NCBI GenBank assembly: GCA_016715815.1
Contig: JADJXN010000014.1
Coordinates: 1 to 64,000 of the forward strand
Direction: 5' to 3'
DNA length: 64,000 nt
Origin: Oligoflexia bacterium
Lineage (GTDB): Bacteria; Bdellovibrionota; Bdellovibrionia; JABDDW01
Numbering within the stretch: position 1 is the first letter of the stretch; the number at the start of each line of letters is the position of its first letter. This document shows positions 8,195 through 17,095 of the stretch, piece by piece. A model generated the notes under the pieces. That model made no database searches and was not told the DNA's origin. It worked only from the letters and a program-made list of their open reading frames with translations. Both the position numbers and the translations under genes were made by a program.

Positions 8195-9996
8195 AAACCA
8201 GACACTTTTTTAAGTGTTTTTGGGCAGTTTGCCTTTTCAACATATTCAGTAAGATAACCGTTTTTAATCTCTGCCATTCTTTTAATAGTTGTTCTGGTGT
8301 GACGCTTTAATCCTTCAAGGGCTCCTAAAATGCGGTCCGAAAAATATTGGCTCTTCCATACAAAAACTTGCTCTTGGTTAGAGGTGGCAGCATTGCTGTT
8401 ATTAAAAGAACTACCAGCAGAAGAATAGGGACCAGCTTGTAAAACTTTATGGTGAATTTTTGCAGCCGCTTTAACTTTTGTTCCATCAATGAGCTCAACT
8501 TGTTTTTCTTTATAAAATGCAGGTCCAACAAAAAGACTTTTTTCTAATTTTTTGATACCATCATCGCCCAAAAGCTTTCTCCAGCGACTCTCCTCATCCT
8601 TTTCAATCATTCTTGAGGTTTCGTTTACCTTTAGGCCTAAAATTTTTAAAAATACACTCCAGTTTGCAAGGGCAAAGGGCTTATCTGCCACTGCGTTTAC
8701 AATAAAGTCTTTACCGTTTTGTTTTTTATACTCAGCCACTTGGTATAAAACGTCTTCTATGTCTGAAGAGGAGAGCGCAAATGCAATAATTGTTGGTGTA
8801 AAGTCTCTGGCGTGCCAAAGCATTCTTGAAAACATATCTTTATTAGGGTTTCCAATAGAGCCACCCGGAGTGGTAGTAAAAATAACCCAGCCTTCTTTTG
8901 ACATAATTTGAAATGCCCCTGAAAGTGGATAGCCAAAAGTTTTTGCTTCAAGGTTGTCTTGTACTCCTCTTAGCTTCATTACTAATGTTTTATAAAGTGT
9001 GTGATGAGCTACAACGGCTAAAATGGGACTTTTTGTAACCACAGTGTGGTTAGCATTGGGGTTACCCCAGATTGAATCTTTTTGGTTTTTAAGTTCTAAC
9101 CCTGTCAAATCTCCCTGTGGTCCACTGCAAGATTTTGTTAAATTACCACTAGAGGCCACAACAGTAGCCACTTCTGGAAGGCTCCAATCAAACACTCCAA
9201 ATTTTTGATGATTAAGCCCAGTAGGGTCAACATAGGTAATATTAACCCCTGCCTTTTTCATTCTGGCGACAACATCTTTTACAGATTGGCGTGCCTCAGG
9301 GCCTTCGACCATATTTTTATCAACACCAATAATTCCATCAACTCCACGCTCTTTGGCGCGAATGGCGGCGTTGGCGACATTATCAAGATCAAACTCAAAA
9401 GAGTTAATCATGTATTCTTTTTTAGTGTTATCTAAGGCTTTTACCCAAAGTTCTGAAAGATCAGTTGGAGGAAGTTTTTTACCTTTATAAAAGCTTTCAT
9501 GGTTAAAATAAATTTCTTGCTCTAAAATTCCAGGGCTTCCATCTTTTGTATTTAAAATTACCGCCTCTGTGGGGTTATTAATTTTAGCCATTTTCTCAAC
9601 AACGTCTTTATCTTCAAAAAAAGCTTTTAATTCTTCTCTAAATTTTTGTCTTAATATTGCTTGTTTTTCATTGTCAGTATCTACCTCAGCTGGAACTTTT
9701 TTTAAATAAAGCTCAATGGTGGGCCAAAGCTCAGGGTAGTGGGATAAAAGCAAAATAAATTGTGACTCTGATAAATCTTTAATTTTTTCTTTAAAGCCGT
9801 ATTGTTTTTGAAGGTTTTCATCAACAATAAGGAGCTCTTCAAACGCTTCTTTTAAAAACTTTTTTATTTGGGGGCGGCCTATAAGGGCTTGGCGAGTTAG
9901 ATCAAACATTTTAGCATAATCAAAGGATTTTTGATCAGGGCTTGCTATAGCAATTTGAGATAGCAGTAATACTAAAGAGACTAAGAAGATGCGCAT
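8191..9996 (-). CDS. Secreted phospholipase D-like protein
   Basis: A signal peptide begins at the ATG at 9996 (cleavage after AIAS); an upstream ATG at 10026 would only lengthen the N-region. After a helical N-terminal region of about 200 residues come two PLD halves. The first has a full HxKxxxxD motif, HQKFGVFD (about residues 273-280 counted from the upstream ATG), followed by SSGNLT. The second has HHK followed by GSSFNNSNAA but lacks the downstream Asp in the usual place. PLD-family enzymes hydrolyse or transfer phosphodiesters, lipids or nucleic acids. Substrate unknown. Secretion suggests attack on external or envelope phosphodiesters. Confidence 0.82.
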   Translation of the reverse strand: MRIFLVSLVLLLSQIAIASPDQKSFDYAKMFDLTRQALIGRPQIKKFLKEAFEELLIVDENLQKQYGFKEKIKDLSESQFILLLSHYPELWPTIELYLKKVPAEVDTDNEKQAILRQKFREELKAFFEDKDVVEKMAKINNPTEAVILNTKDGSPGILEQEIYFNHESFYKGKKLPPTDLSELWVKALDNTKKEYMINSFEFDLDNVANAAIRAKERGVDGIIGVDKNMVEGPEARQSVKDVVARMKKAGVNITYVDPTGLNHQKFGVFDWSLPEVATVVASSGNLTKSCSGPQGDLTGLELKNQKDSIWGNPNANHTVVTKSPILAVVAHHTLYKTLVMKLRGVQDNLEAKTFGYPLSGAFQIMSKEGWVIFTTTPGGSIGNPNKDMFSRMLWHARDFTPTIIAFALSSSDIEDVLYQVAEYKKQNGKDFIVNAVADKPFALANWSVFLKILGLKVNETSRMIEKDEESRWRKLLGDDGIKKLEKSLFVGPAFYKEKQVELIDGTKVKAAAKIHHKVLQAGPYSSAGSSFNNSNAATSNQEQVFVWKSQYFSDRILGALEGLKRHTRTTIKRMAEIKNGYLTEYVEKANCPKTLKKVSGF

Positions 9997-10093
9997 ACGT
10001 ACTTGACTTAGCAAATTATAGACCATTAAATAGTGCTAAATACCGCAAGAGTATGGGATTACACGTGACTAATATTGTCCTAAGGGTGAATAA

Positions 10094-10798
10094 ATGAAAA
10101 TAAGTTTAATTATAATGGTGTTTTTTTTACTAGTTGTCACTAATGCCTATTCAAAGGGCTTTGAGGTGAAAAATACAGAATTACAATGGTCTGTTTGTGA
10201 GCCCAGCCCTTTAAGTATTATTCAAAAATTAGGTGTGACGGTTAAAAATACTAAGACACAAAGGCTCTCACTTTTTGATACCACTGATCTTAGGCTCTAT
10301 AGCCGGGGTGTAATATTAAGGCTAAGAGGGGTGCTAGGGGATCTGGAATCCACTGTTAAAGTTAAAATGGGTTTTTTAAATGCAAAGATCTCAAATAGCT
10401 CTGATATAAAATGTGAGAATGATGTTTATAGAGATGAGTCTAAAACAGCCTGTGCATTAAAATATAATGATGCAAGCTATTCAAAGCTTGTTTCAAAAGA
10501 GCAAGTAGAGTTTTTAGAAAATGTGGCGCCCATAGGAGGGGTTAATTTACAAAACTTAAGAGAATTTGGGCCACATTTAAATACTGTTATAAAAATTAAC
10601 CAGCACTATGCAGGATATGAGGTTACTATTGACCATTTAAAATTAAAAAGTGGTAAAGAGTTAACGGAAATTTCATTTAAAGTTCCATTAGAGAAAACAA
10701 ATTTATTATTTAATTTATTTTCCCAAGAACTTCAATCTAAAGGTGTCAAGCTTTGTGCGGAGCAAACCGGACGAGCAAAGAAAATATTAACAGAATAA
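10094..10798 (+). CDS. Exported CYTH-like (triphosphate tunnel) domain protein
   Basis: A signal peptide of about 20 residues (cleavage near NAYS) is followed by a domain whose centre, FDTTDLRLYSRGVILRLR, is the hallmark strand-helix of CYTH/triphosphate tunnel enzymes (usual form: a Y/FDTxD...L...G..LRxR stretch), with VKVK in the next strand. The first strand does not show a clear ExExK metal motif, so catalysis is uncertain. Family members are normally cytoplasmic polyphosphate, thiamine triphosphate or adenylyl cyclase enzymes, so an exported copy is odd. Two cysteine-rich segments suggest periplasmic disulfides. Confidence 0.6.
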   Translation: MKISLIIMVFFLLVVTNAYSKGFEVKNTELQWSVCEPSPLSIIQKLGVTVKNTKTQRLSLFDTTDLRLYSRGVILRLRGVLGDLESTVKVKMGFLNAKISNSSDIKCENDVYRDESKTACALKYNDASYSKLVSKEQVEFLENVAPIGGVNLQNLREFGPHLNTVIKINQHYAGYEVTIDHLKLKSGKELTEISFKVPLEKTNLLFNLFSQELQSKGVKLCAEQTGRAKKILTE

Positions 10799-10807
10799 TT
10801 ATTCTGT
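10790..10807. other. Perfect palindrome spanning two convergent stop codons
   Basis: ACAGAATAATTATTCTGT is an 18-base perfect palindrome. Both convergent genes end in ACAGAATAA, so both proteins end in Thr-Glu and the two stop codons abut. There is no T-run, so it is not a classical terminator, though it could form a weak bidirectional one. Confidence 0.6.
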
Positions 10808-11284
10808 GTAAGTGCCACGTTGCCCCCTAGTTTCCTCTACCGTGACTGAGAATTTTTTTATTTGAGGATACTTTTTAAAAGCTTTTTTAAGCCTCTTCCA
10901 AATATAAGCAGAAAGCTCTTCTACGGAAATATTAAGTACTGGTACTAGTTTCACGTCTTCTACGGGTAAGATATAGGTCTTTTTGGCAAAAATAATTTTA
11001 TAACTATCTTTTTCTTTTGAAATTTTTAGATAGGGAGATTTTTCTGGGAATAAAACATATTCATCCAGCTCTTCACAGGCTTTTTTTATAATGGGTTTAA
11101 GCTCGTTAAACTCTACAGAAAGGCCAAGTTTTGAATCTATAACATCTGTTTCAAAAGTGAGGCTGACATAATAATTATGCCCATGTAAGCGCTCAGCACA
11201 GCTGGGGCCAAAAATTGCAAAATGCGCTGCCGCAATTTTAAAGTTTTCTTTTGCTAATTCTAGATGGTATGCCATAACTGGCAT
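10799..11284 (-). CDS. queD: 6-carboxytetrahydropterin synthase (QueD/PTPS family)
   Basis: The zinc-binding histidines of the PTPS fold are visible as H21 and the HGH of RLHGHNYY (H34, H36), and a catalytic-type Cys29 sits in PSCAERLHGH. The C-terminal VTVEETRGQRGTY carries the conserved pterin-binding Glu. The QueD reaction converts dihydroneopterin triphosphate (the FolE product) to 6-carboxytetrahydropterin for queuosine and other 7-deazaguanines; folE lies 8 kb away in this window, while queC and queE are not seen. A PTPS-type activity cannot be excluded. At 161 residues it is longer than typical QueD because of an insertion around residues 70-110. Confidence 0.85.
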   Translation of the reverse strand: MPVMAYHLELAKENFKIAAAHFAIFGPSCAERLHGHNYYVSLTFETDVIDSKLGLSVEFNELKPIIKKACEELDEYVLFPEKSPYLKISKEKDSYKIIFAKKTYILPVEDVKLVPVLNISVEELSAYIWKRLKKAFKKYPQIKKFSVTVEETRGQRGTYTE

Positions 11285-11302
11285 TTATAATGGAGGCCAC
11301 AG

Positions 11303-12061
11303 ATGAGTTCAAGTTTATTAATATTAGCCGCAGTAGGATTTGTTTTATTCTCAACAATTAAAATTTTACCAGAATGGGAAAGAGGCGTGATTTTACGCTT
11401 TGGTCGCTCTGTAGGTGTGAGGGGCCCTGGGCTTATTATACTTATACCGTTTATAGAGCGTATGATTAAAGTCAGTGTGCGTACGGTTACAATGGATGTA
11501 CAACCCCAAGATGTTATTACAAAAGACAATGTGAGTATGAAGGTTAATGCAGTTGTATACTTTCAGGTTTTCTCACCTGAGGAAGCTATTGTAAAAGTAG
11601 AAGATTTTTATTTTGCCACAAGCCAACTTGCACAAACCACTTTGCGCTCTGTTATGGGGCAATATAATATGGATGATGTGCTAGCCAGACGTGACCAAAT
11701 TAACCAAGCCCTTCAAACCATTTTAGATAAGCAGTCTGAGCCTTGGGGAATTAAAGTTTCAATAGTGGAGTTAAAACACATAGATCTTCCCAAAGAAATG
11801 CAAAGAGCTATGGCCAGAGAGGCAGAGGCAGAAAGGGAACGTCGCGCAAAAGTTATTAGTGCAGAGGGAGAATTACAGCGGGCTCAAAAATTAGCAGATG
11901 CCTCAAAAACAATGGCTTCTTCGCCCTCAGCGCTTCAGCTTGCATATTTACAAACCCTAACAGAAATTGCAGGGGATAAAACAAATACCATTTTATTCCC
12001 GCTCCCACTTGATTTGGTGGAGCCAATTTTAGGTAACCTCAGGTCTAAGGCAAATCACTAA
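11303..12061 (+). CDS. Slipin (stomatin-like SPFH-domain membrane protein)
   Basis: One N-terminal membrane helix (about residues 4-20) is followed by an SPFH/band 7 domain with the slipin signatures EWERGVILRFGR, GPGLIILIPFIE and LPKEMQRAMAREAEAERERRA, and a C-terminal oligomerisation helix. Slipins form membrane microdomain rings and bind proteases or ion channels; a partner NfeD protease gene is not adjacent here. A strong GGAGG lies just before ATG 11303. The next gene begins one base after the stop, so the two are probably co-transcribed. Confidence 0.92.
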   Translation: MSSSLLILAAVGFVLFSTIKILPEWERGVILRFGRSVGVRGPGLIILIPFIERMIKVSVRTVTMDVQPQDVITKDNVSMKVNAVVYFQVFSPEEAIVKVEDFYFATSQLAQTTLRSVMGQYNMDDVLARRDQINQALQTILDKQSEPWGIKVSIVELKHIDLPKEMQRAMAREAEAERERRAKVISAEGELQRAQKLADASKTMASSPSALQLAYLQTLTEIAGDKTNTILFPLPLDLVEPILGNLRSKANH

Positions 12062-12062
12062 A

Positions 12063-12665
12063 GTGGCAGCGTCAGATAAAAACCATTGTTGTAGAATTGT
12101 TCTTACCGGTGGGCCTGGTGGAGGTAAAACCACTGCGGCTGATTTATTCAGACGTGAGTTTGGTGAGCAAGTGGTTATTGTTCCAGAGGCAGCCACTTTA
12201 CTTTATATGGGGGGCTTTCCAAGATCCCATGAGCAAGAGGTGAGAATGGCCACACAAAAGGCCATCTTTCATGTGCAAAAAAACCTAGAAGACATACAAG
12301 CAGCGCATTTTAAAAGTAGAATTTTACTTTGTGACCGCGGCACTCTTGATGGGGCGGCCTATTGGCCAAGCTCAGATGGAGATTACTTTAAACACATGGG
12401 AACAACATTAAGGGATGAAATTGAACGTTATGATGCTGTTGTGTTTTTTGAAACAGCAGCCGTAGGTGACATACCTGTGATTGAGGGAGGCAACCCCGCG
12501 CGGGTTGAAACTGTAAAAGAGGCAGCAGAATTAGATGCAAAACTTAAGGCTATTTGGTCTAAGCATCCGCGGTTTCATTTTATTAAGCATGAAAAGTCGT
12601 TCTTTCATAAGATTTCATCAGCATTAAATATTATAGAAAATATAGTAGCTGAGCATTCAAAGTAA
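12063..12665 (+). CDS. P-loop ATPase/kinase-like protein (AAA_28 type)
   Basis: The Walker A motif GGPGGGKTT is near the N-terminus (about residues 16-24), followed by VPEAATLLYMGGFPR and a Walker B-like segment ILLCDRGTLDG. This combination resembles the AAA_28 family of small P-loop proteins, often annotated as ATP-binding proteins or kinases of unknown substrate. Start is GTG 12063, one base after the slipin stop. AAA_28 domains are sometimes linked to CYTH domains, and a CYTH-like gene lies 1.3 kb upstream, but the latter is exported here, so a direct link is doubtful. Confidence 0.78.
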   Translation: MAASDKNHCCRIVLTGGPGGGKTTAADLFRREFGEQVVIVPEAATLLYMGGFPRSHEQEVRMATQKAIFHVQKNLEDIQAAHFKSRILLCDRGTLDGAAYWPSSDGDYFKHMGTTLRDEIERYDAVVFFETAAVGDIPVIEGGNPARVETVKEAAELDAKLKAIWSKHPRFHFIKHEKSFFHKISSALNIIENIVAEHSK

Positions 12666-12670
12666 GAAGC

Positions 12671-13234
12671 TTAAAATAATTTACCTACATTAAGAGACCA
12701 AAAATCCCAGACTTTATAAGGTATAGTATCTCCTGTGGTAACTCTAGGTTTTCTCACTTTATATTGTTTGTAAGTTTGTTTTTCATAAAACAGGCCCAAC
12801 GTATGGGCGTTATCACTTAAGTAGCTAAGGCCTACGCGCCAAGAGCCATAGCCCCCATAGGCAATACCATAAGTAATAGGTATTAATGAAAGGTCTCTGT
12901 AGGCTGCGCAATCATAGTAGTAAGCAAACTCAGGCCTTAATTTTTCAAATTCATTTCTTATAACAAAACCAATGGGGAAGGTGTGAAGCCTATCAAGCTT
13001 GGCTTCAGAATTATTTAATTTTATCATTTGGTTTAAGTAGCGAAACTCCATTCCTGTAGAAAACTTATTCCACTGATGCCCAATTAAAAGCCCAATGTGC
13101 AAACCATAGAGAGTATCTGTTTTATTTTCTGTTTGCTCACCTAGCTGCATTCCTAAGCGAAGTTCCAAAAGCCATTGCGCATGTGTGGGAGGGGAGAGGA
13201 GAAAGAAGAGGAAAATAAATAAGTACATTTTCAT
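12671..13234 (-). CDS. Small outer-membrane barrel-like protein
   Basis: A signal peptide (cleavage after THAQ or just before) precedes about 168 residues with alternating strands such as LYGLHIGLLIGHQW, FSTGMEFRYLNQ and GYGSWRVGLSYLSD, ending FWSLNVGKLF with a terminal Phe typical of outer-membrane barrels. No specific family recognised. There is no Shine-Dalgarno match before the start. Instead a tandem heptamer repeat (13238-13272) runs right up to the start codon, so expression may depend on that repeat. Confidence 0.65.
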   Translation of the reverse strand: MKMYLFIFLFFLLSPPTHAQWLLELRLGMQLGEQTENKTDTLYGLHIGLLIGHQWNKFSTGMEFRYLNQMIKLNNSEAKLDRLHTFPIGFVIRNEFEKLRPEFAYYYDCAAYRDLSLIPITYGIAYGGYGSWRVGLSYLSDNAHTLGLFYEKQTYKQYKVRKPRVTTGDTIPYKVWDFWSLNVGKLF

Positions 13235-13237
13235 TCG

Positions 13238-13272
13238 GATATCCGATGTCTGATATCGGATATCTGATATCA
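13238..13272. repeat. Five tandem heptamers, GATATCN type
   Basis: The units are GATATCC, GATGTCT, GATATCG, GATATCT and GATATCA, in uninterrupted 7-base register from 13238 to 13272. Each GATATC is a palindrome, so the array reads similarly on both strands. It lies four bases upstream of the start codon of the minus-strand barrel gene and about a dozen bases from the end of the tRNA-Pro gene. Confidence 0.8.
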
Positions 13273-13283
13273 GAGTGGTTCAT

Positions 13284-13361
13284 TGGTCGGGGTGATTGGA
13301 TTTGAACCAACGACCCTCTGCTCCCAAAGCAGATGCGCTAGCCAGACTGCGCTACACCCCG
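13284..13361 (-). tRNA. tRNA-Pro (anticodon TGG)
   Basis: On the minus strand the acceptor stem CGGGGTG pairs with CACCCCG, followed by A and an encoded CCA. The anticodon arm is TCTGC-TTTGGGA-GCAGA, giving anticodon TGG (proline, CCA codons). D arm stems GCGC/GCGC and T arm GTTGG-TTCAAAT-CCAAT fold normally. Length is 78 bases including CCA. Confidence 0.97.
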
Positions 13362-13555
13362 ACTGGACTTGAGTTTGAAGACTTTAAAGTCAGACAAAAA
13401 CTATGTCAACGTCCAGTTTTTAACACGGAGCGCACGCACATTCAAAAAAAAATGTTGCTTTTGATTTCAAATACTTACTACCATTTTACTTGAAGCAAAG
13501 AAGATGTGTTTAACAACTAAAGTATTGGTCATCAATCAACCAAGAGGAGAAACAG

Positions 13556-14959
13556 ATGAATAAATTATTAGCATTTGTTGCGGTTGCGATGTTATCCGCC
13601 GGCGCCAATGCTGCTGATAAGGGCGCTGACATTAAGTTCGGCGGATCCATGAAGCAGAAGTGGAACTGGAGTAACAATCCAACATTCGCAAGTTCAAGTG
13701 GTGGACAGGAACAAGACTGGACATCAAAGAATCAGTTTAACATCAGCGCCATGACATCAGATAAGCTCATGGGTTTTATCGGCCTAACACACACAGGTGT
13801 GTGGGGTGCGAACGCATATAACGGTGGTAAAGGAGTATTCTCCGCTACTGCTGGTTCTGTTGGAACACCTGCTGGTGCTACAAACACTAACGCCGGTCAA
13901 GATCTTTTACAGGTTACAGAAGGCTGGATGTGGTGGAAAACCAGTGACAGCTTCAGCATGAAAGCTGGACGCCAAGCTACAACCTACGGTTCAGGCTTTA
14001 TTATGTCAAAAAATGATGATCTAGCATTCCCCTATTTCTTTGACGGGTTAATGGCTCGTTGGTCATGGGATTTTGCTGATCTTGATTTTGGTGGAGCAAA
14101 AATTGGTGATGCCGGTATCACAACTGGTACAAGCTTAACTGATATTGAAGTAGTTGCATATGCAGCTAACTTAAGCTTTAAAACTCTACCAGATGTACTT
14201 AAAAAATTAGATTTCATGGTACTTCAACTTCAAGGTGATACTGGTACAGCAGCTGCTGCACCAAACCTTGCAATTCCTGCAATTGGTACATCAGGTAACA
14301 CAGGTTCATGGAATCTTATGACCTTTGGTTTATATGGTATGCTTGATTTTGGTATGCTTGATATTACTGCAAACGCTGCTATCCAAAGCGGTAAACAAAA
14401 ACCCGCTGCTGGCACAACTGCAGATACAGCATTTTCTGCAAGCGCATATAACCTACAAGCCGGTGTTAACTTCCCAGAATTCATGAAGGCCCGTTTATGG
14501 GTTGCTTACCACATGGATTCAGGTGATGATTCATCTGCTACAGCCACATTTGAGGGCTACCAGCCACTATTCTATGATGTAAAAGCATACTCTGTTGCTG
14601 GTATCTGGGGCATGGGTAACCTTACAAACATCAGCTTAGGTTTAGATTTAAACCCATCTGATGACACAAAGTACGGCATTAACTTCAACATGGCTAGCCG
14701 TTCAAAAGAAAACACTGCACCAACCACCATTAGCTCAGCTTATGGTAACCACTACGTAGCACCAACAAACGTAAGTGCTACAGAGAAATCTTTAGCTACA
14801 ACTGTTGGCTTAATGGCTACACATAAGTATGGTCATGGCTTAACCGCATGGGCAGGTTTTGACTACATTATGCTTGGCAACTACTACAAGCCAGCTACCA
14901 ACACCACCAACACTGGTTCAGGTATGGCTCTTAACTTAGGCGCTAAGTACTCCTTCTAA
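13556..14959 (+). CDS. Major outer-membrane porin-like protein
   Basis: A signal peptide (cleavage after GANA) precedes about 448 residues of beta-strand character, rich in Gly, Asn, Thr and aromatic girdle residues, for example MKAGRQATTYGSGF, ARLWVAYHMDSG and ending GMALNLGAKYSF with a C-terminal Phe. This is typical of an abundant general porin or alginate-export-like barrel. A strong AAGAGGAG ribosome binding site precedes ATG 13556, a clean intrinsic terminator follows, and codons look better adapted (more C-ending) than in neighbours, all suggesting high expression. It is monocistronic. Substrate specificity cannot be read from the sequence. Confidence 0.85.
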   Translation: MNKLLAFVAVAMLSAGANAADKGADIKFGGSMKQKWNWSNNPTFASSSGGQEQDWTSKNQFNISAMTSDKLMGFIGLTHTGVWGANAYNGGKGVFSATAGSVGTPAGATNTNAGQDLLQVTEGWMWWKTSDSFSMKAGRQATTYGSGFIMSKNDDLAFPYFFDGLMARWSWDFADLDFGGAKIGDAGITTGTSLTDIEVVAYAANLSFKTLPDVLKKLDFMVLQLQGDTGTAAAAPNLAIPAIGTSGNTGSWNLMTFGLYGMLDFGMLDITANAAIQSGKQKPAAGTTADTAFSASAYNLQAGVNFPEFMKARLWVAYHMDSGDDSSATATFEGYQPLFYDVKAYSVAGIWGMGNLTNISLGLDLNPSDDTKYGINFNMASRSKENTAPTTISSAYGNHYVAPTNVSATEKSLATTVGLMATHKYGHGLTAWAGFDYIMLGNYYKPATNTTNTGSGMALNLGAKYSF

Positions 14960-14983
14960 TTTAATAAATTAGAAATGAGTGTG

Positions 14984-15016
14984 AAAAACCCGAAGCTGAA
15001 AAGTTTCGGGTTTTTT
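14984..15016 (+). terminator. Intrinsic terminator after the porin gene, probably bidirectional
   Basis: The eight-base stem AACCCGAA (14987-14994) pairs with TTCGGGTT (15005-15012) and is followed by a run of T (15011-15016). On the minus strand the complementary stem is followed by five T, so it may also stop transcription of the convergent vWA-type lipoprotein gene. Confidence 0.93.
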
Positions 15017-15030
15017 ATTTGTCTAGCATA

Positions 15031-16338
15031 TTAAAATCTTGGGAAACCAAAAGGCCTTTGCTGAAAGGGGCCTGGTATTTGAAACGGGTTTTGTATCTGA
15101 ACTTTTGGCTGAATGCCGCCACCACCTACTAATGCTTTTTGTGAGCCACTTGTATAATAATACTCTACATGAACATTTGTTCCATTGGCAGGGCGCTGGC
15201 TAAATGTAATTACGTTTGTACCGGGTACCCAGTTCCAGCTAACAGCGTTACCTGGTGGAGTAAATGTTACTACGGGGTTTTGTGAGGGGATATAATTAAG
15301 TGTCATGCGGTTAAGTGCTGGTAGGTTTTGAATACTGCCTGTAACTTGTGAAAGCATTTGGGCAAATTGTCCGGCACCGTTGTCACAAATACTTCCAATG
15401 ATTGAGCCGTTTTGGGAAAGATTACTCATTTGCTCATACACAGTACCAAAGTGAGCGGGGCTACTACCACCATTAATGGAGCTTGGTTGTGCTGCTTGTT
15501 GTGCTCGGCATGCAGTATCGTTTGATTTAATTACGATAGAGTTAAATACCAAAGCCTTTGTTCCGCCAAAAGTTGTAACAAATTTATTTAAAAGCGTTTG
15601 AGGAAGATCATCATTTTCTAGAGGTCTGTTATCAGGGTCGTTTGCATTTTGTCCACCAACAGAACGAACGTTTTCATCAGACAAAACAACAATAGCAAGG
15701 TTTGAATTATCTCTAAAAAAGCCTGCATTATCTGTGTTTCTTAAATCAATGGCTAAGCTTGCAGCATAAATTCCACGTTCATCGCCTGAGCCAACCTCAA
15801 CCTTTCCAGTTGTAGTCACTCTTCTAACTGTGCTTGCAAAAACGTTTGCCACATTGGGTGTGAATCGATTTAAAATATAATTTCCATAAACCGGCTCAAT
15901 TTGGGAGGTGACAGGGGCATAAAATCTCCCGCGCGCACCAGAAACGGGTAAACCAGTTGCAGGAGATGGTGCGCTACAGATACCACCTGCTTGAGGGCAA
16001 ATGTCTGTGTTTGTTACGGCTAGCTGCCAATCAAGGCCTATAGTGTTTGAGGCATTCATAAGGTTATTAATAAATCCGTTAAAAGGAGATGCTAAGTTTG
16101 CTTGCTCTGTAGCCATTGAATCTGAGTTGTCATTGACAATTAAAATATCTACTTTATTTGTTGTGGTAAAAACTTGATCTTGTTGGGTAAAAAAAGTGCC
16201 ACCGGTGGGGTCCACAGGACATGATGCACTCACGTTACAAGTACCATTATTTTTATTTGCCTCACCAAATTTTACGGGGCTGCACGCTGTGAGTGTTAAA
16301 ACTGTGATAATTCCAAAAATTCCAAAAAACTTTGTCAT
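15031..16338 (-). CDS. Lipoprotein with von Willebrand A-like domain
   Basis: The start at 16338 has AAGGA six bases upstream; an in-frame start 21 bases earlier does not. A lipoprotein signal ends in LTAC. The domain from about residue 60 shows a MIDAS-like DxSxS in DILIVNDNSDSM and a later IVVLSDEN strand, consistent with a vWA fold that binds a divalent metal and a protein ligand. Three further cysteines may form disulfides. The C-terminal 90 residues look like a beta-sandwich ending in a Pro/Phe/Gln-rich tail. Probable surface adhesion or assembly role, inferred from the domain type only. Confidence 0.75.
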   Translation of the reverse strand: MTKFFGIFGIITVLTLTACSPVKFGEANKNNGTCNVSASCPVDPTGGTFFTQQDQVFTTTNKVDILIVNDNSDSMATEQANLASPFNGFINNLMNASNTIGLDWQLAVTNTDICPQAGGICSAPSPATGLPVSGARGRFYAPVTSQIEPVYGNYILNRFTPNVANVFASTVRRVTTTGKVEVGSGDERGIYAASLAIDLRNTDNAGFFRDNSNLAIVVLSDENVRSVGGQNANDPDNRPLENDDLPQTLLNKFVTTFGGTKALVFNSIVIKSNDTACRAQQAAQPSSINGGSSPAHFGTVYEQMSNLSQNGSIIGSICDNGAGQFAQMLSQVTGSIQNLPALNRMTLNYIPSQNPVVTFTPPGNAVSWNWVPGTNVITFSQRPANGTNVHVEYYYTSGSQKALVGGGGIQPKVQIQNPFQIPGPFQQRPFGFPRF

Positions 16339-16509
16339 ACGCGTCCTTAAAAGGCTCACTTTAGTTAGACTAAGTCATTGTTTGTCTTTAACTTAAAGCT
16401 TGAGCCGTAAACACATATATTCAAGCAAGATGCCGTGGGGGTGGGTTGTTTAAGTATTTGAAATAACTAGGCTATCTATAGATTGCCTAGGGTGGTTTTT
16501 GTCTATATT

Positions 16510-17019
16510 ATGATTTTTGTGACAAAATTTGGCCCTTTGATTTTACTTTTTTCTTGTGTGATTTTTATAAGTTATGAACAAAACTTCTTCGATTTTTTGC
16601 TCTCACCTGAGGCTCGCGTGTCTAAAAAATGGTCGCGCGATTTAGAAAATTTAGGAAAACTTGGTTTTTTACATAAAAATTTTAAAGATATTTCTGAGCT
16701 GCGTTTGAGTTTTTCCTCAAATGAAGTGGAGAGTTTTTTTAAAACAGTGCCTGTGCCGGGGCTTATTCAAAAAACCATAAAAAAGAATATGGAGCTTGCG
16801 CAAAAAGTGGTGGAAAAAAATAAAAAGTTAATTGTGAGCGATGAAAAAAATGATATTTCTAAAAGAGATTTGTTTATTTTGGAAATTTTTGTTGATGGGC
16901 TAGAACAAGACTCTTCACAGACGAAAAGTAAAAAAAAAGATCAAAAATTTTTAGTTCAGCTAAATTTAGTTAGTAAAAATTCTGGTAATACCGTTTGGGA
17001 GCTAAGCCGCACTTATTAA
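16510..17019 (+). CDS. Hypothetical single-pass membrane protein
   Basis: I do not recognise this protein. From ATG 16510 it has one N-terminal hydrophobic helix (about residues 6-21) and a basic, partly helical domain of about 150 residues with many Lys and Ser residues and no catalytic motif. Alternative starts are TTG 16483 and GTG 16492; none has a convincing ribosome binding site, so the start is uncertain. It stands alone between the lipoprotein gene and the HNH nuclease gene, in a stretch of above-average A+T. Confidence 0.5.
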   Translation: MIFVTKFGPLILLFSCVIFISYEQNFFDFLLSPEARVSKKWSRDLENLGKLGFLHKNFKDISELRLSFSSNEVESFFKTVPVPGLIQKTIKKNMELAQKVVEKNKKLIVSDEKNDISKRDLFILEIFVDGLEQDSSQTKSKKKDQKFLVQLNLVSKNSGNTVWELSRTY

Positions 17020-17095
17020 GTTAGTTTTTGCAATCTGAAATTGCTTTTAGTGCTCCTTCCAATTTTCTCTGCTCCCATCAGAGTCGATTGTATTA

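Noticed and set aside
13296..13493. A plus-strand frame of 65 codons
   Set aside because: It runs through the tRNA-Pro gene on the other strand and its residues are the tRNA sequence.
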